Source: JAZKFT01 sp043760535 | Lineage (GTDB): Bacteria; Bacteroidota; Bacteroidia; Chitinophagales; Chitinophagaceae | Direction: 5' to 3' | Length of the DNA stretch: 39,086 nucleotides | Assembly: GCA_043760535.1 (NCBI GenBank) | Contig: JAYUOV010000150.1 | Location: forward strand, 1 to 39,086 | Part shown: in pieces, positions 7,823 to 15,421 of the stretch | Numbering within the stretch: the stretch's first letter is position 1 | How the letters are laid out: each line of letters opens with the position of its first letter | Position numbers and translations under genes: made by a program | Notes under the pieces: model-generated | Told to the model about the DNA's origin: nothing | The model's database searches: none | Seen by the model: only the letters and a program-made list of their open reading frames with translations

Positions 7823-8416
7823 ATGCCTGCTAAAATCATCCTTGCATCCGCTTCTCCCCGCCGCAAACAATTACTGGAATGGGCCGAAGTGGATTTTGAA
7901 ATCATTACCCATCCCACAGATGAATTGATACCCGAAAATGTGCCGGTAGAAGAAGTGCCCATACATATAGCCCGTGAAAAAGCTTTGGCCGTTAAAGAAA
8001 AAATAAAACTTTGGAGCGAAGGGCATCCCGGAGACAATTCAAATTGCCCCATACTAGCTGCAGATACCATCGTGGTATTCGGCAATGAAATTCTAGGCAA
8101 GCCGGTGGACAAGCAAGATGCCATACAAATGCTGGGAAAACTCCAGGGCAATCATCATAAAGTAATTACTGGCGTAGTAATATTGGATGGAGAAAAGGAA
8201 GTCGCATTTTCCGACATTACCGATGTTTCATTTCATGCCTTAACCCCGGATCAAATAGCGTTCTACGTAGATAAATACAAGCCTTACGATAAAGCTGGTG
8301 CTTATGCCATACAGGAGTGGATTGGAGTGGTAGGTATTAAAAAAGTAACAGGCGATTTTTACAATGTAATGGGGTTGCCAGTAAGCAGGGTAATACAGGC
8401 AATTTCTGAACTCTAA
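7823..8416 (+). CDS. maf: Maf-family nucleoside triphosphate pyrophosphatase
   Basis: A 197-residue cytosolic house-cleaning enzyme that hydrolyses non-canonical or methylated nucleotides to monophosphates plus PPi. Conserved blocks: ASASPRRKQLL (8-18, phosphate binding), AADTIVVFGNEILGKP (79-94, with catalytic Asp81), DKAGAYAIQEW (156-166) and GDFYNVMGLP (177-186). The YAIQ sequence after the KAG block suggests the YhdE-type dTTP/UTP/5-methyl-UTP group rather than the YceF group. The start is fixed by the family-typical Ile-Leu-Ala-Ser-Ala-Ser N-terminus. It lies between a UbiA prenyltransferase and DUF2851, 57 bp before the latter. Confidence 0.93.
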   Translation: MPAKIILASASPRRKQLLEWAEVDFEIITHPTDELIPENVPVEEVPIHIAREKALAVKEKIKLWSEGHPGDNSNCPILAADTIVVFGNEILGKPVDKQDAIQMLGKLQGNHHKVITGVVILDGEKEVAFSDITDVSFHALTPDQIAFYVDKYKPYDKAGAYAIQEWIGVVGIKKVTGDFYNVMGLPVSRVIQAISEL

Positions 8417-8426
8417 AATCAACTTT

Positions 8427-8473
8427 CAATACCACATTTCCACATCTTCACATTTCCATATTTTCATATTTCC
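8427..8473 (+). repeat. Degenerate CACATTTCC-type repeat in the DUF2851 leader
   Basis: A pyrimidine-rich, imperfect tandem run with units such as CACATTTC, CACATCTT, CACATTTC, CATATTTTC and CATATTTCC, ending directly at the DUF2851 ATG. It contains no purine-rich ribosome-binding site. It is one of several low-complexity families in 5' leaders of this window. Confidence 0.55.
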
Positions 8474-9745
8474 ATGAACGAGCGTCTTCTCCAATTCATC
8501 TGGCAGTTTCAATATTTTAACAGGCAGCAACTGTTTACTGCGGGTGGCGAAGCTTTGCAAATTATGCATCCCGGCGAATGGAATACCAACCAGGGCCCCG
8601 ACTTTAAACAGGCCAGAATTAAGATAGGCGAAACCCTATGGGCAGGCGAAATAGAACTGCATATAAAAGCCAGCGACTGGCACAAGCACCATCATACAAA
8701 CGATGACCATTACAGCAAAGTAATTTTGCATGCCGTGTGGGAAAATGATGAACCCATAACTGATGCAAATGGCAATCAATTGCCCACTTTGGAACTTCAA
8801 AACCGTGTATCAAACCTACTTTTCAATCGCTACCAAAACTGGATGTACCAGCAAAAGACCATTCCATGTAATGCAGATATAGCCTCAGTTTCGGCCATTA
8901 CCTGGCAAAGCTGGAAAGAACGTTTACTGGTAGAAAGGCTGCAACAAAAAGCAGCACATATTGAGCAGTTACTCAAACAAACCAATAACAACTGGGAAGA
9001 AGTATTCTGGCGATTGTTGTGCCGCTATTTCGGCGCCGGTATCAATAGTGAATCCTTTGAACAATTGGCCACTTCGTTACCCGTAAATGTGCTGGCAAAA
9101 CATAAAAACCAGTTACAACAATTAGAAGCGTTGCTGCTTGGCCAGGCTGGTTTACTCAACAAAAAATATACCGAACATTATCCTTTGTTATTGCAACGGG
9201 AATATGAATTTCTTCGCAAAAAACACCAACTACAACCCATCGCCAAAGCCCCCGTTTTTCTGCGGATGCGACCTGTAAATTTTCCGACAGTAAGGCTGGC
9301 ACAACTAGCCATGCTCATTCACCAAAGCATACATCTGTTTAGTAAAGTAAAAGAAGCAACTGATGTAAAAAGCCTCAGCAAATTGTTTGAAGTTACGGCC
9401 AATGATTTCTGGAACGACCATTTTAATCTGGATGAAGAAAGCGAACATCAACCAAAAAAACTGGGCAGTCAAATGATTAACATACTGCTGATAAATGCAG
9501 CCGTACCCATGCTTTTTGCCTACGGAAAATATGCTGCCGAGCCCAGGTTTTGCGATAAAGCTATCCAATGGCTGGAGGAATTAGCTGCAGAAAAAAATGC
9601 CATCACCAAGTCATTTACCGAGTTACAGATAGATAATAAATCGGCTTTTGATTCTCAGGCCCTGTTGCAGTTAAAGAAGCATTACTGCGAGGCCAAAAGA
9701 TGTTTGGAATGTGCGGTTGGTAATGCTATTTTGAAAAGAGGATAA
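8474..9745 (+). CDS. DUF2851 family protein
   Basis: A 423-residue soluble protein recognised as DUF2851, a Bacteroidota-centred family of unknown function. N-terminal signatures are HPGEWNTNQGPDF (32-44), GEIELHIKASDWHKHHH (58-74) and YSKVILHAVWEND (80-92). The C-terminus ends with the Cys-containing segment HYCEAKRCLECAVGNAILK, which may bind a metal. The order GPDF, then GEIELHIK about 15 residues later, is reminiscent of PD-(D/E)XK nucleases (Asp43; Glu59/Glu61), but I cannot confirm that from sequence alone. It follows maf by 57 bp and converges with proline dehydrogenase, with only 9 bp between the stop codons. Confidence 0.88.
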   Translation: MNERLLQFIWQFQYFNRQQLFTAGGEALQIMHPGEWNTNQGPDFKQARIKIGETLWAGEIELHIKASDWHKHHHTNDDHYSKVILHAVWENDEPITDANGNQLPTLELQNRVSNLLFNRYQNWMYQQKTIPCNADIASVSAITWQSWKERLLVERLQQKAAHIEQLLKQTNNNWEEVFWRLLCRYFGAGINSESFEQLATSLPVNVLAKHKNQLQQLEALLLGQAGLLNKKYTEHYPLLLQREYEFLRKKHQLQPIAKAPVFLRMRPVNFPTVRLAQLAMLIHQSIHLFSKVKEATDVKSLSKLFEVTANDFWNDHFNLDEESEHQPKKLGSQMINILLINAAVPMLFAYGKYAAEPRFCDKAIQWLEELAAEKNAITKSFTELQIDNKSAFDSQALLQLKKHYCEAKRCLECAVGNAILKRG

Positions 9746-9754
9746 TTACTGAAC

Positions 9755-10981
9755 TTATCCTTTATTATACATCACCCTTCTACCTAATTCTTTTTTAATC
9801 AATCCCAACTCCCTTCCGGTTTGTCCGCTTACGCTACTGTTTTCCTGGGCTCTACGCATTAGGTACGGCACTACATCGCCAATGGGGCCAAACGGTAAAT
9901 ATTTGCTTACGTGGCAGCCTTCCTTAGCCAGGTTAAAAGTAATATTATCACTCATGCCATATAGTTGACTAAAGTGAACATGTGGGTGAAAGAGCGGTAA
10001 GTTTTTTTGTTGCAATAATTGTGTTGTAAGAAAATTGCTTTGCTCGTTATGAGATGCTACAATTACTGCAATGTTTTCTAAATGGTTAATGCAAAATGTA
10101 ACTGCAGCATCATAATCCACATCTGTACTTGCTTTGGTGGGTTGTATCGGGCTCGCATAACTATTCTCCTCAGCACGTTTCCGCTCCTTTTCCATGTAGG
10201 CACCACGTACTAGTTTAGCACCTAAAATAAAATTTCTTCTAAGGGCAGCATCATGCATATCCTTTAAAAACTGTAAGCGATCATGCCGGTAAAGCTGTAC
10301 CGTATTGTACACAACTACTTTGTTTTTATTCAGTTCGTCCATCATCAAAATGGTGAGTGCATCTACAGGGTCTTGTATCCAGGTTTCTTCGGCATCTACT
10401 AATACACCTATTTTTTTAACTGCGGCCACTTCGCATATTTTTTTCATACGTGCTACCACCCGTTGCCATTCCTCTTTTTCTGTTGCATCTAAACTTTCTA
10501 TGGCTTTTATGTAACGCTTCATCAGGGTTTCTGTGCCCACAGTCATAGTAGCATCCAGTTTTTCCAGCAATGCAAAACGTGCAAAGCCTGTAACCTTAAT
10601 GCTCATAAAAGGGATATTTTTTTGTGTACCTGCGTAGTTAATTACTTTGATGAACTCCTCACATGCATGGTCAAAGTTTTCTTCGCCTTCCTTGCCTTCT
10701 ACGCCATAATCCAGTATTACCTGAACATCAAAATCCTCCAGTTTATCGGCCACTTTAGCAGTTTGTTCCAGCGTTTCGCCGCCCACAAACTGGGCAAAAA
10801 TGGTATTTCTAACAAGAGACTTTACAAATGGAAGACCCCATTTTACTGCCAATGGTGTAAGCCGTGTACCAATATTTACAAGCCAACCTTTGCCCATGCA
10901 GCTAAATAAAAAATTGGCTTTTTTTAATTCTTTATTGGTTTTGTAGGCAAAAGCATATTCAGTATTGTCAAAGGATATCAT
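9755..10981 (-). CDS. putA: Proline dehydrogenase (monofunctional)
   Basis: A 408-residue FAD-dependent proline dehydrogenase, which oxidises proline to delta1-pyrroline-5-carboxylate and passes electrons to the quinone pool. Signatures: barrel strand LVDAEETWIQDPVD (194-207), KLVRGAYMEKER (256-267), SQLYGMSDNIT (338-348), KYLPFGPIGDVVPYLMRRAQ (360-379) and the following ENSSV. The last block carries the Tyr-x-x-Arg-Arg carboxylate clamp typical of PRODH. No aldehyde dehydrogenase domain follows, so P5C dehydrogenase must be encoded elsewhere, as usual for Bacteroidota. No transcription partner is apparent: it converges with DUF2851, and a 129-bp gap without recognisable features precedes its ATG. 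Confidence 0.93.
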   Translation of the reverse strand: MISFDNTEYAFAYKTNKELKKANFLFSCMGKGWLVNIGTRLTPLAVKWGLPFVKSLVRNTIFAQFVGGETLEQTAKVADKLEDFDVQVILDYGVEGKEGEENFDHACEEFIKVINYAGTQKNIPFMSIKVTGFARFALLEKLDATMTVGTETLMKRYIKAIESLDATEKEEWQRVVARMKKICEVAAVKKIGVLVDAEETWIQDPVDALTILMMDELNKNKVVVYNTVQLYRHDRLQFLKDMHDAALRRNFILGAKLVRGAYMEKERKRAEENSYASPIQPTKASTDVDYDAAVTFCINHLENIAVIVASHNEQSNFLTTQLLQQKNLPLFHPHVHFSQLYGMSDNITFNLAKEGCHVSKYLPFGPIGDVVPYLMRRAQENSSVSGQTGRELGLIKKELGRRVMYNKG

Positions 10982-11110
10982 ACAGCAAACTTAAAGCCGA
11001 ATGTGCTATTGAAATTTGGCTCAGTTAAAATTTTAATTTTACCAATCACTATTTGAAATGTTTTGTAATTCGCAACCAAATCAAAAGATTGTTTGCAAAA
11101 CCACTACCAG

Positions 11111-11827
11111 TTAAATAGCCTGATGGTTAAACGGCTGTAGCACCATTTCGCTTACCACACCGCTGCGGGGCTGCTGACATAAGAACCAAATCGCTTTTGC
11201 AGCCTCCTCAGTATTAATCATTTTATCACGTTGTACCCTTAAATCTATGTTGTCCCAAAATGGTGAATCCACACCGCCGAGGAACAAGTTAGTGATGCGT
11301 ATTTCGGTACGTTTTATTTCTTCCCGAATGCTTTGCATCATGCCCACAAGTCCGTATTTACTGGCACTGTAAGCGGCGGCACCGGCCATAGGAACTTTGC
11401 CTAACACTCCAGGAATATTGATAATTAACCCCTTTTTCTGTTCTTTCATTTTGGGCAAAATAGTTTTTATCAATAAAAAAGGGCCTATAAGATTCGTTTG
11501 AATTGTTTGTATAAACTCTTCGGCAGCAAGTGCGTCTATTGTTTTAATAATGCCTATGCCCGATGCAATTACCAAAATGTCAATGGCAGGTATTTGAGCA
11601 TGAATGGCATCTGCAGTTTTTTGAATGTCGTTAGCAGTAGCAATGTCCATTACAAATTGATTGGTTTCAGGCAAATTGAGTTCAGCGCCAATTGCTTGTA
11701 ATTTCTCCGTATTTCTACCAGTAATAAAAACATTGGCACCGCCTGCAACTAAAAGCTTGGCAGCCCTGCTTCCTACGCCGCCTGTAGCACCTACTACCAA
11801 TATATTTTTTCCTTTAATTGATTCCAT
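11111..11827 (-). CDS. SDR-family oxidoreductase-like protein with a non-canonical active site
   Basis: A 238-residue Rossmann-fold protein. The cofactor loop is GATGGVGS (13-20); an Arg at 38 (TGRN) suggests NADPH. Asn112 (TNLIG) and the Tyr153-x3-Lys157 pair (YSASK) are present. The residue 13 positions before the Tyr, where classical SDRs carry the catalytic Ser, is Gly140 (NIPG instead of NISS), so the usual tetrad is incomplete. It diverges from the photolyase operon across 58 bp. SDRs are recurrent neighbours of such photolyase clusters as far as I recall, so a shared role in the light-repair module is plausible, but its substrate is unknown. Confidence 0.82.
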   Translation of the reverse strand: MESIKGKNILVVGATGGVGSRAAKLLVAGGANVFITGRNTEKLQAIGAELNLPETNQFVMDIATANDIQKTADAIHAQIPAIDILVIASGIGIIKTIDALAAEEFIQTIQTNLIGPFLLIKTILPKMKEQKKGLIINIPGVLGKVPMAGAAAYSASKYGLVGMMQSIREEIKRTEIRITNLFLGGVDSPFWDNIDLRVQRDKMINTEEAAKAIWFLCQQPRSGVVSEMVLQPFNHQAI

Positions 11828-11845
11828 AGTAAGATTTTAGGTTTG
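11818..11845 (+). promoter_or_regulatory. Candidate Bacteroidota-type promoter of the photolyase operon
   Basis: TTG at 11818-11820 and a perfect TAnnTTTG box, TAGGTTTG, at 11838-11845 are separated by 17 bases, the low end of the spacing known for the Bacteroidota primary sigma factor. Predicted initiation is near 11852, leaving a leader of roughly 35 bases before the ATG at 11886. The -33 element overlaps the first codons of the divergent SDR gene. Confidence 0.45.
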
Positions 11846-11885
11846 CATATACAACAATGTCTGATGCATTTTGTTTAATAAAGAT

Positions 11886-13358
11886 ATGGATATTGCAATA
11901 CTCGTTTTCCCACATCAGCTCTTTGAGAAACACCCAGTTTTGGTTAAAAAGGGTAAAGTTTTTTTGATAGAAGAATGGCTTTTTTTTAGCCAGTATAATT
12001 TTCATAAACACAAACTGATACTGCACCGTGCCAGCATGAAGAATTATGAAAGCATTTTGTTAAGTAAGGGCTACGAGGTTGAATACATAGCTGCCACCGA
12101 TAAGCGGAGCGATGTAAGAAACCTCATTGATTTTTTAAGCACAAAAAAAGTAAAAACCATTGCCTACGCCGAAGTAGTAGATGATTGGCTGGAACGAAGA
12201 ATCAATAGAGCTTGTGAAAAATTTCGTATTGAAAAAGACGTGATGCGTACGCCCAATTTTATGAACAATATGGAAGGTGTAGCGGACTTTTTCGCCACCA
12301 AGAAAAAGTATTTTCAAACCGATTTTTACATTTGGCAACGTAAGAGTCGCAGTATTTTATTAGAGGCGGGGGCAAGCCCTATAGGTGGCAAATGGACTTT
12401 TGACAGCGACAACCGGGAACGGTTTCCCAAAAATGAAAAAGCACCGAAAATTGACTTTCCAAAGGCAAATGATTTTGTAAAAGAAGCCATACAATATATA
12501 GAGAAAAATTGGCCAAATAATTATGGCTCCTCTACCCAATTTCAATACCCTGTTACCCATCAGGATTCAAAAAAATGGCTAACCGATTTTTTAATGCAGC
12601 GGCTAGAAAAGTTTGGTATATATGAGGATGCTTTGGTAGCCACAGAAAAAATTTTGTACCATTCTGTGCTTACGCCTATGCTTAACATTGGCCTTTTATT
12701 GCCACAGCAAATTATTGATGCAACCCTTGACCATGCTACATCCTATGAAATTCCATTGAATTCTTTGGAGGGTTTTATCAGGCAAATTGTTGGCTGGAGA
12801 GAGTTCATCAGAATCGTTTACGAACGTGAAGGCCGCACCCAACGTACCAAGAATTATTGGGGTTTTACCCGTAAAATTCCTACCCCTTTTTGGAAAGGAG
12901 AAACGGGTATTGCACCGATAGATATTACCATTAAAAAAACACTTGAAACCGGTTACAATCATCATATAGAACGATTGATGGTGTTGGGAAATTTTATGCT
13001 GTTATGCGAATTTGACCCAAACGAAGTGCATCGTTGGTTTATGGAAATGTATGTGGATGCTTACGATTGGGTGATGGTGCCCAACGTGTATGGCATGACG
13101 CAGTTTGCAGATGGCGGGTTAATGACAACAAAACCTTATATAAGCGGCAGTAATTATTTAATAAAGATGGGTGATTTTGCCAAAGGCGACTGGCAGCCCA
13201 TCTGGGATGGGCTTTTCTGGCGGTTTATGCATGTACACCGAAGTTTTTTTCTTAAAAACCCGAGGTTAGGTATGCTGGTAAATACTTTTGACAAAATGAG
13301 CGAAGAAAAAAAGAAAACACATTTAGATACAGCAGAAAATTATTTGAAAAATTTATGA
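11886..13358 (+). CDS. Cryptochrome/photolyase-family protein (FeS-BCP/CryPro lineage) lacking the cluster cysteines
   Basis: A 490-residue flavoprotein of the family of (6-4) photolyases related to Agrobacterium PhrB. Numbered from the ATG at 11886 (a TTG lies five codons upstream), the alpha/beta antenna domain is about 1-130 (VFPHQLF, then VFLIEEWLFF), followed by the helical FAD domain with GWREFIR (303-309), NHHIERLMVLGNF (358-370) and MTQFADGGLMTTKPY (404-418). PhrB ligates 4Fe-4S through one Cys before the HHI-RLM helix and three Cys after the KPY block. Here these regions read APIDITIK (343-350) and KMGDFAKGDWQPIWDGLFW (427-445), with no Cys. The 4-bp ATGA overlap with the flavin reductase indicates translational coupling. 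It probably repairs DNA or senses light without the cluster. Confidence 0.88.
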   Translation: MDIAILVFPHQLFEKHPVLVKKGKVFLIEEWLFFSQYNFHKHKLILHRASMKNYESILLSKGYEVEYIAATDKRSDVRNLIDFLSTKKVKTIAYAEVVDDWLERRINRACEKFRIEKDVMRTPNFMNNMEGVADFFATKKKYFQTDFYIWQRKSRSILLEAGASPIGGKWTFDSDNRERFPKNEKAPKIDFPKANDFVKEAIQYIEKNWPNNYGSSTQFQYPVTHQDSKKWLTDFLMQRLEKFGIYEDALVATEKILYHSVLTPMLNIGLLLPQQIIDATLDHATSYEIPLNSLEGFIRQIVGWREFIRIVYEREGRTQRTKNYWGFTRKIPTPFWKGETGIAPIDITIKKTLETGYNHHIERLMVLGNFMLLCEFDPNEVHRWFMEMYVDAYDWVMVPNVYGMTQFADGGLMTTKPYISGSNYLIKMGDFAKGDWQPIWDGLFWRFMHVHRSFFLKNPRLGMLVNTFDKMSEEKKKTHLDTAENYLKNL

Positions 13359-13837
13359 CCAAAAAGAAACCTTGGAATCGTGTAAACTTACCCGTTTACA
13401 GCATTAGCTCCAAAAATAATGGCAACCAGAATATGAATATCATCACCTATGCAAGTGCTGTAAGTATGCAGCCCAAACGCATGATGGTGGCTATTTACCA
13501 CAATACACAAACTTTAATAAACGCAGAGGCAAACCCGCATTTTGTATTACAATTATTAGCAGCAGACCAATACAATCTGGTAAACCAATTGGGTAAGCAA
13601 ACTGGTAAAAACATTAATAAAATTCAGCGACTTGAAAAACGACAATTGCTCACCGATTGGAATGGTTTTAAAGTATTAAATAATGCTTTAGCAGTAATGG
13701 AATTACAAGCCATCAATCAAATGGAAGGCGGCGACCACCGCATGTTTCTTTGCGATGTAACGGCCTACAAAAACCTGAATGATGGCGAACCTTTAACCAC
13801 AACTATTTTACATGAAAAAGGAATTATCCGAATCTAA
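13355..13837 (+). CDS. Flavin reductase-like domain protein
   Basis: A 160-residue protein with a flavin reductase-like split-barrel domain: MNIITYASAVSMQPKRMMV spans about residues 27-45 and HRMFLCDVTAY about 127-137 closes the barrel. Such domains bind FMN/FAD and reduce free flavin with NAD(P)H, or act as flavoproteins. Its ATG overlaps the preceding photolyase-family gene by 4 bp, and its 3' end overlaps the TIGR03643 gene by 26 bp, so it belongs to one tightly coupled operon. A reasonable inference is that it supplies or keeps reduced the flavin of the two photolyase-type proteins. No signal peptide, so cytosolic. Confidence 0.83.
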   Translation: MTKKKPWNRVNLPVYSISSKNNGNQNMNIITYASAVSMQPKRMMVAIYHNTQTLINAEANPHFVLQLLAADQYNLVNQLGKQTGKNINKIQRLEKRQLLTDWNGFKVLNNALAVMELQAINQMEGGDHRMFLCDVTAYKNLNDGEPLTTTILHEKGIIRI

Positions 13838-14108
13838 CGCCCTCAGCCAAACCGACCTGGACCGCATAGTAGAAATGGCCTGGGAAGACCGCACACCATT
13901 TGACGCCATAACCATGCAGTTTGGCATTTCTGAAAAGGAAACCATCAATATTATGCGAAACGAAATGAAAGCATCTAGCTTTAAAATGTGGCGGCAGAGG
14001 GTGCAGGGCAGGGCTACAAAACATGTGGCTTTAAGAGGCGACGAAGTAGACCGATTTAGGTGCAGTCGCCAAAAAACCATCGCTATTAATAAAGTATCAA
14101 AAAGATAA
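13812..14108 (+). CDS. TIGR03643/DUF2805 family protein
   Basis: A 98-residue basic protein recognised by the core MAWEDRTPFDAITMQFGISE (28-47), MRNEMKASSFKMWRQRVQGR (54-73) and the following TKH. The helix-turn-helix-like first half and the Arg/Lys-rich second half suggest nucleic-acid contact, though the family has no established function. It is a known genomic companion of cryptochrome/photolyase genes. It begins inside the flavin reductase gene (26-bp overlap) and is followed after 20 bp by the second photolyase-like gene. The C-terminal extension after TKHVALRGDEVDRFRCSRQ is basic and probably disordered. Confidence 0.85.
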   Translation: MKKELSESNALSQTDLDRIVEMAWEDRTPFDAITMQFGISEKETINIMRNEMKASSFKMWRQRVQGRATKHVALRGDEVDRFRCSRQKTIAINKVSKR

Positions 14109-14128
14109 AAAGACTATAACTAACAATT

Positions 14129-15247
14129 ATGCAACAACCTTTTTTTACAACCAACTATAATGAAGTTACTCAACGTATCGAAAACGTTGAGGCCGTTAAA
14201 TATGCCAAAACCCGAAACTTTATTGACGGCGATATTACCTATTTATCTCCATACATTTCTCGTGGTGTTATTACATTGACACAAGTAGCTAAAGCCATAC
14301 TGGCAAAAGGTTACAAGCCATATCAGGTAGAAAGGTTTTTGCAAGAACTGGCATGGAGAGAATTTTTTCAGCGGGTGTGGTGGCATTTTGGAGACCAGCT
14401 TTTTACCGACATTAAACAGCCACAATCCGATGTTACTCACCATAAAATGATACAGGCTATAGCAGATGCTGATACAGGAATAGATGCCATTAATAAAGGC
14501 ATTTTAAACCTTTACGAAACTGGCTATATGCACAACCATGCCCGTATGTATATTGCAGGTATCACCTGCAATATTGGTAAGGCACATTGGATGCAGCCTA
14601 GCCGCTGGTTGTATTATCATTTGCTGGATGGCGACCTTGCAAGTAACACCTGTAGCTGGCAATGGGTAGCAGGTAGTTTTTCTTCTAAAAAATACATAGC
14701 CAATCAGGAAAATATTAGCCGCTATTTGCAAAGCAATCAGTACAAAAGCTATCTGGCACATCCTTACGAAACCATTTTTGATCAACCCATTCCGGATATA
14801 TTACTAGAGGCCGTGGATTTGGAATTACCGATAGTGTTACCAGCAATAGATACAGATTTTAAATTGGATGATACAAAACCACTTCTAATTTACACTACCT
14901 ATTGGCTTAACCCCGAATGGCGCAAAGACGAAAGTGCAAACAGGGTGCTTTTAATAGAACCATCACACTTTAAAAAATATCCAGTTAGCCAAAAAGTGAT
15001 GGCATTCTGTTTGGCACTTGCTAAAGAAAATATACCGAGCATACAAATTTTTGTAGGTGAATTTGAAAACCTGAAAAAACAATACACCGGCAATGGCATT
15101 ATTAGCCTCAATCACCCGCTGCATCTGCATTTCAGCGGCGTAAAAGACGATTATCCATGGCTGTTTCCACAAGTACAAGGTTATTCATCCAGCTTCTTTT
15201 CATTTTGGAAAAAATGCGAAAAGCACCTTAATACTTTGGTAAAATAA
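14129..15247 (+). CDS. FAD-binding photolyase-like protein with an apparent C-terminal alpha/beta domain
   Basis: A 372-residue protein. Residues 1-205 match the photolyase FAD-binding helical domain: GDITYLSPYISRGVI (34-48), LQELAWREFFQRVWWH (71-86), MHNHARMYIAG (134-144), LLDGDLASNTCSWQWVAG (165-182) and KKYIANQENISRY (187-199), the last replacing the usual PYFRIFNP segment. The N-terminal antenna domain of ordinary photolyases is absent: the protein starts about 25 residues before the FAD domain. Residues about 250-372 show an alpha/beta pattern, LLIYTTYWLNP then VLLIEPSHFKKY...K, resembling the antenna-domain pattern of the first photolyase here (VFLIEEWLFF..Y....K). The likely reading is a domain-permuted relative. 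It is the last gene of the operon, 20 bp after TIGR03643. Probable light-dependent DNA repair or photoreception. Confidence 0.85.
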   Translation: MQQPFFTTNYNEVTQRIENVEAVKYAKTRNFIDGDITYLSPYISRGVITLTQVAKAILAKGYKPYQVERFLQELAWREFFQRVWWHFGDQLFTDIKQPQSDVTHHKMIQAIADADTGIDAINKGILNLYETGYMHNHARMYIAGITCNIGKAHWMQPSRWLYYHLLDGDLASNTCSWQWVAGSFSSKKYIANQENISRYLQSNQYKSYLAHPYETIFDQPIPDILLEAVDLELPIVLPAIDTDFKLDDTKPLLIYTTYWLNPEWRKDESANRVLLIEPSHFKKYPVSQKVMAFCLALAKENIPSIQIFVGEFENLKKQYTGNGIISLNHPLHLHFSGVKDDYPWLFPQVQGYSSSFFSFWKKCEKHLNTLVK

Positions 15248-15319
15248 TGCCCGAGTAAATTTTTACAGGTTTATAATAAATTTAGTTTTTTGTCATTAGG
15301 TCAGTAGTTTATTTGTTAT

Positions 15320-15327
15320 TAGGTTTG
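15320..15327 (+). promoter_or_regulatory. Candidate -7 box before the dipeptide epimerase
   Basis: TAGGTTTG matches TAnnTTTG exactly. The nearest TTTG upstream (15289-15292) is 27 bases away, longer than the usual spacing, so only the -7 box is well supported. The leader would be about 88 bases. Confidence 0.28.
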
Positions 15328-15421
15328 ACACAAAACTTGTAAAGTTTTTTTTGGTTTCGGTAATGAAATAAGCTAAAAAAATCGAATAGTTTTTAAAATA
15401 TCAACCACAGATAAATTAATT

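Noticed and set aside
13812..13837. Frameshift between flavin reductase and the TIGR03643 gene
   Set aside because: Both proteins are complete with normal ends; a 26-bp overlap of separate genes explains the sequence.
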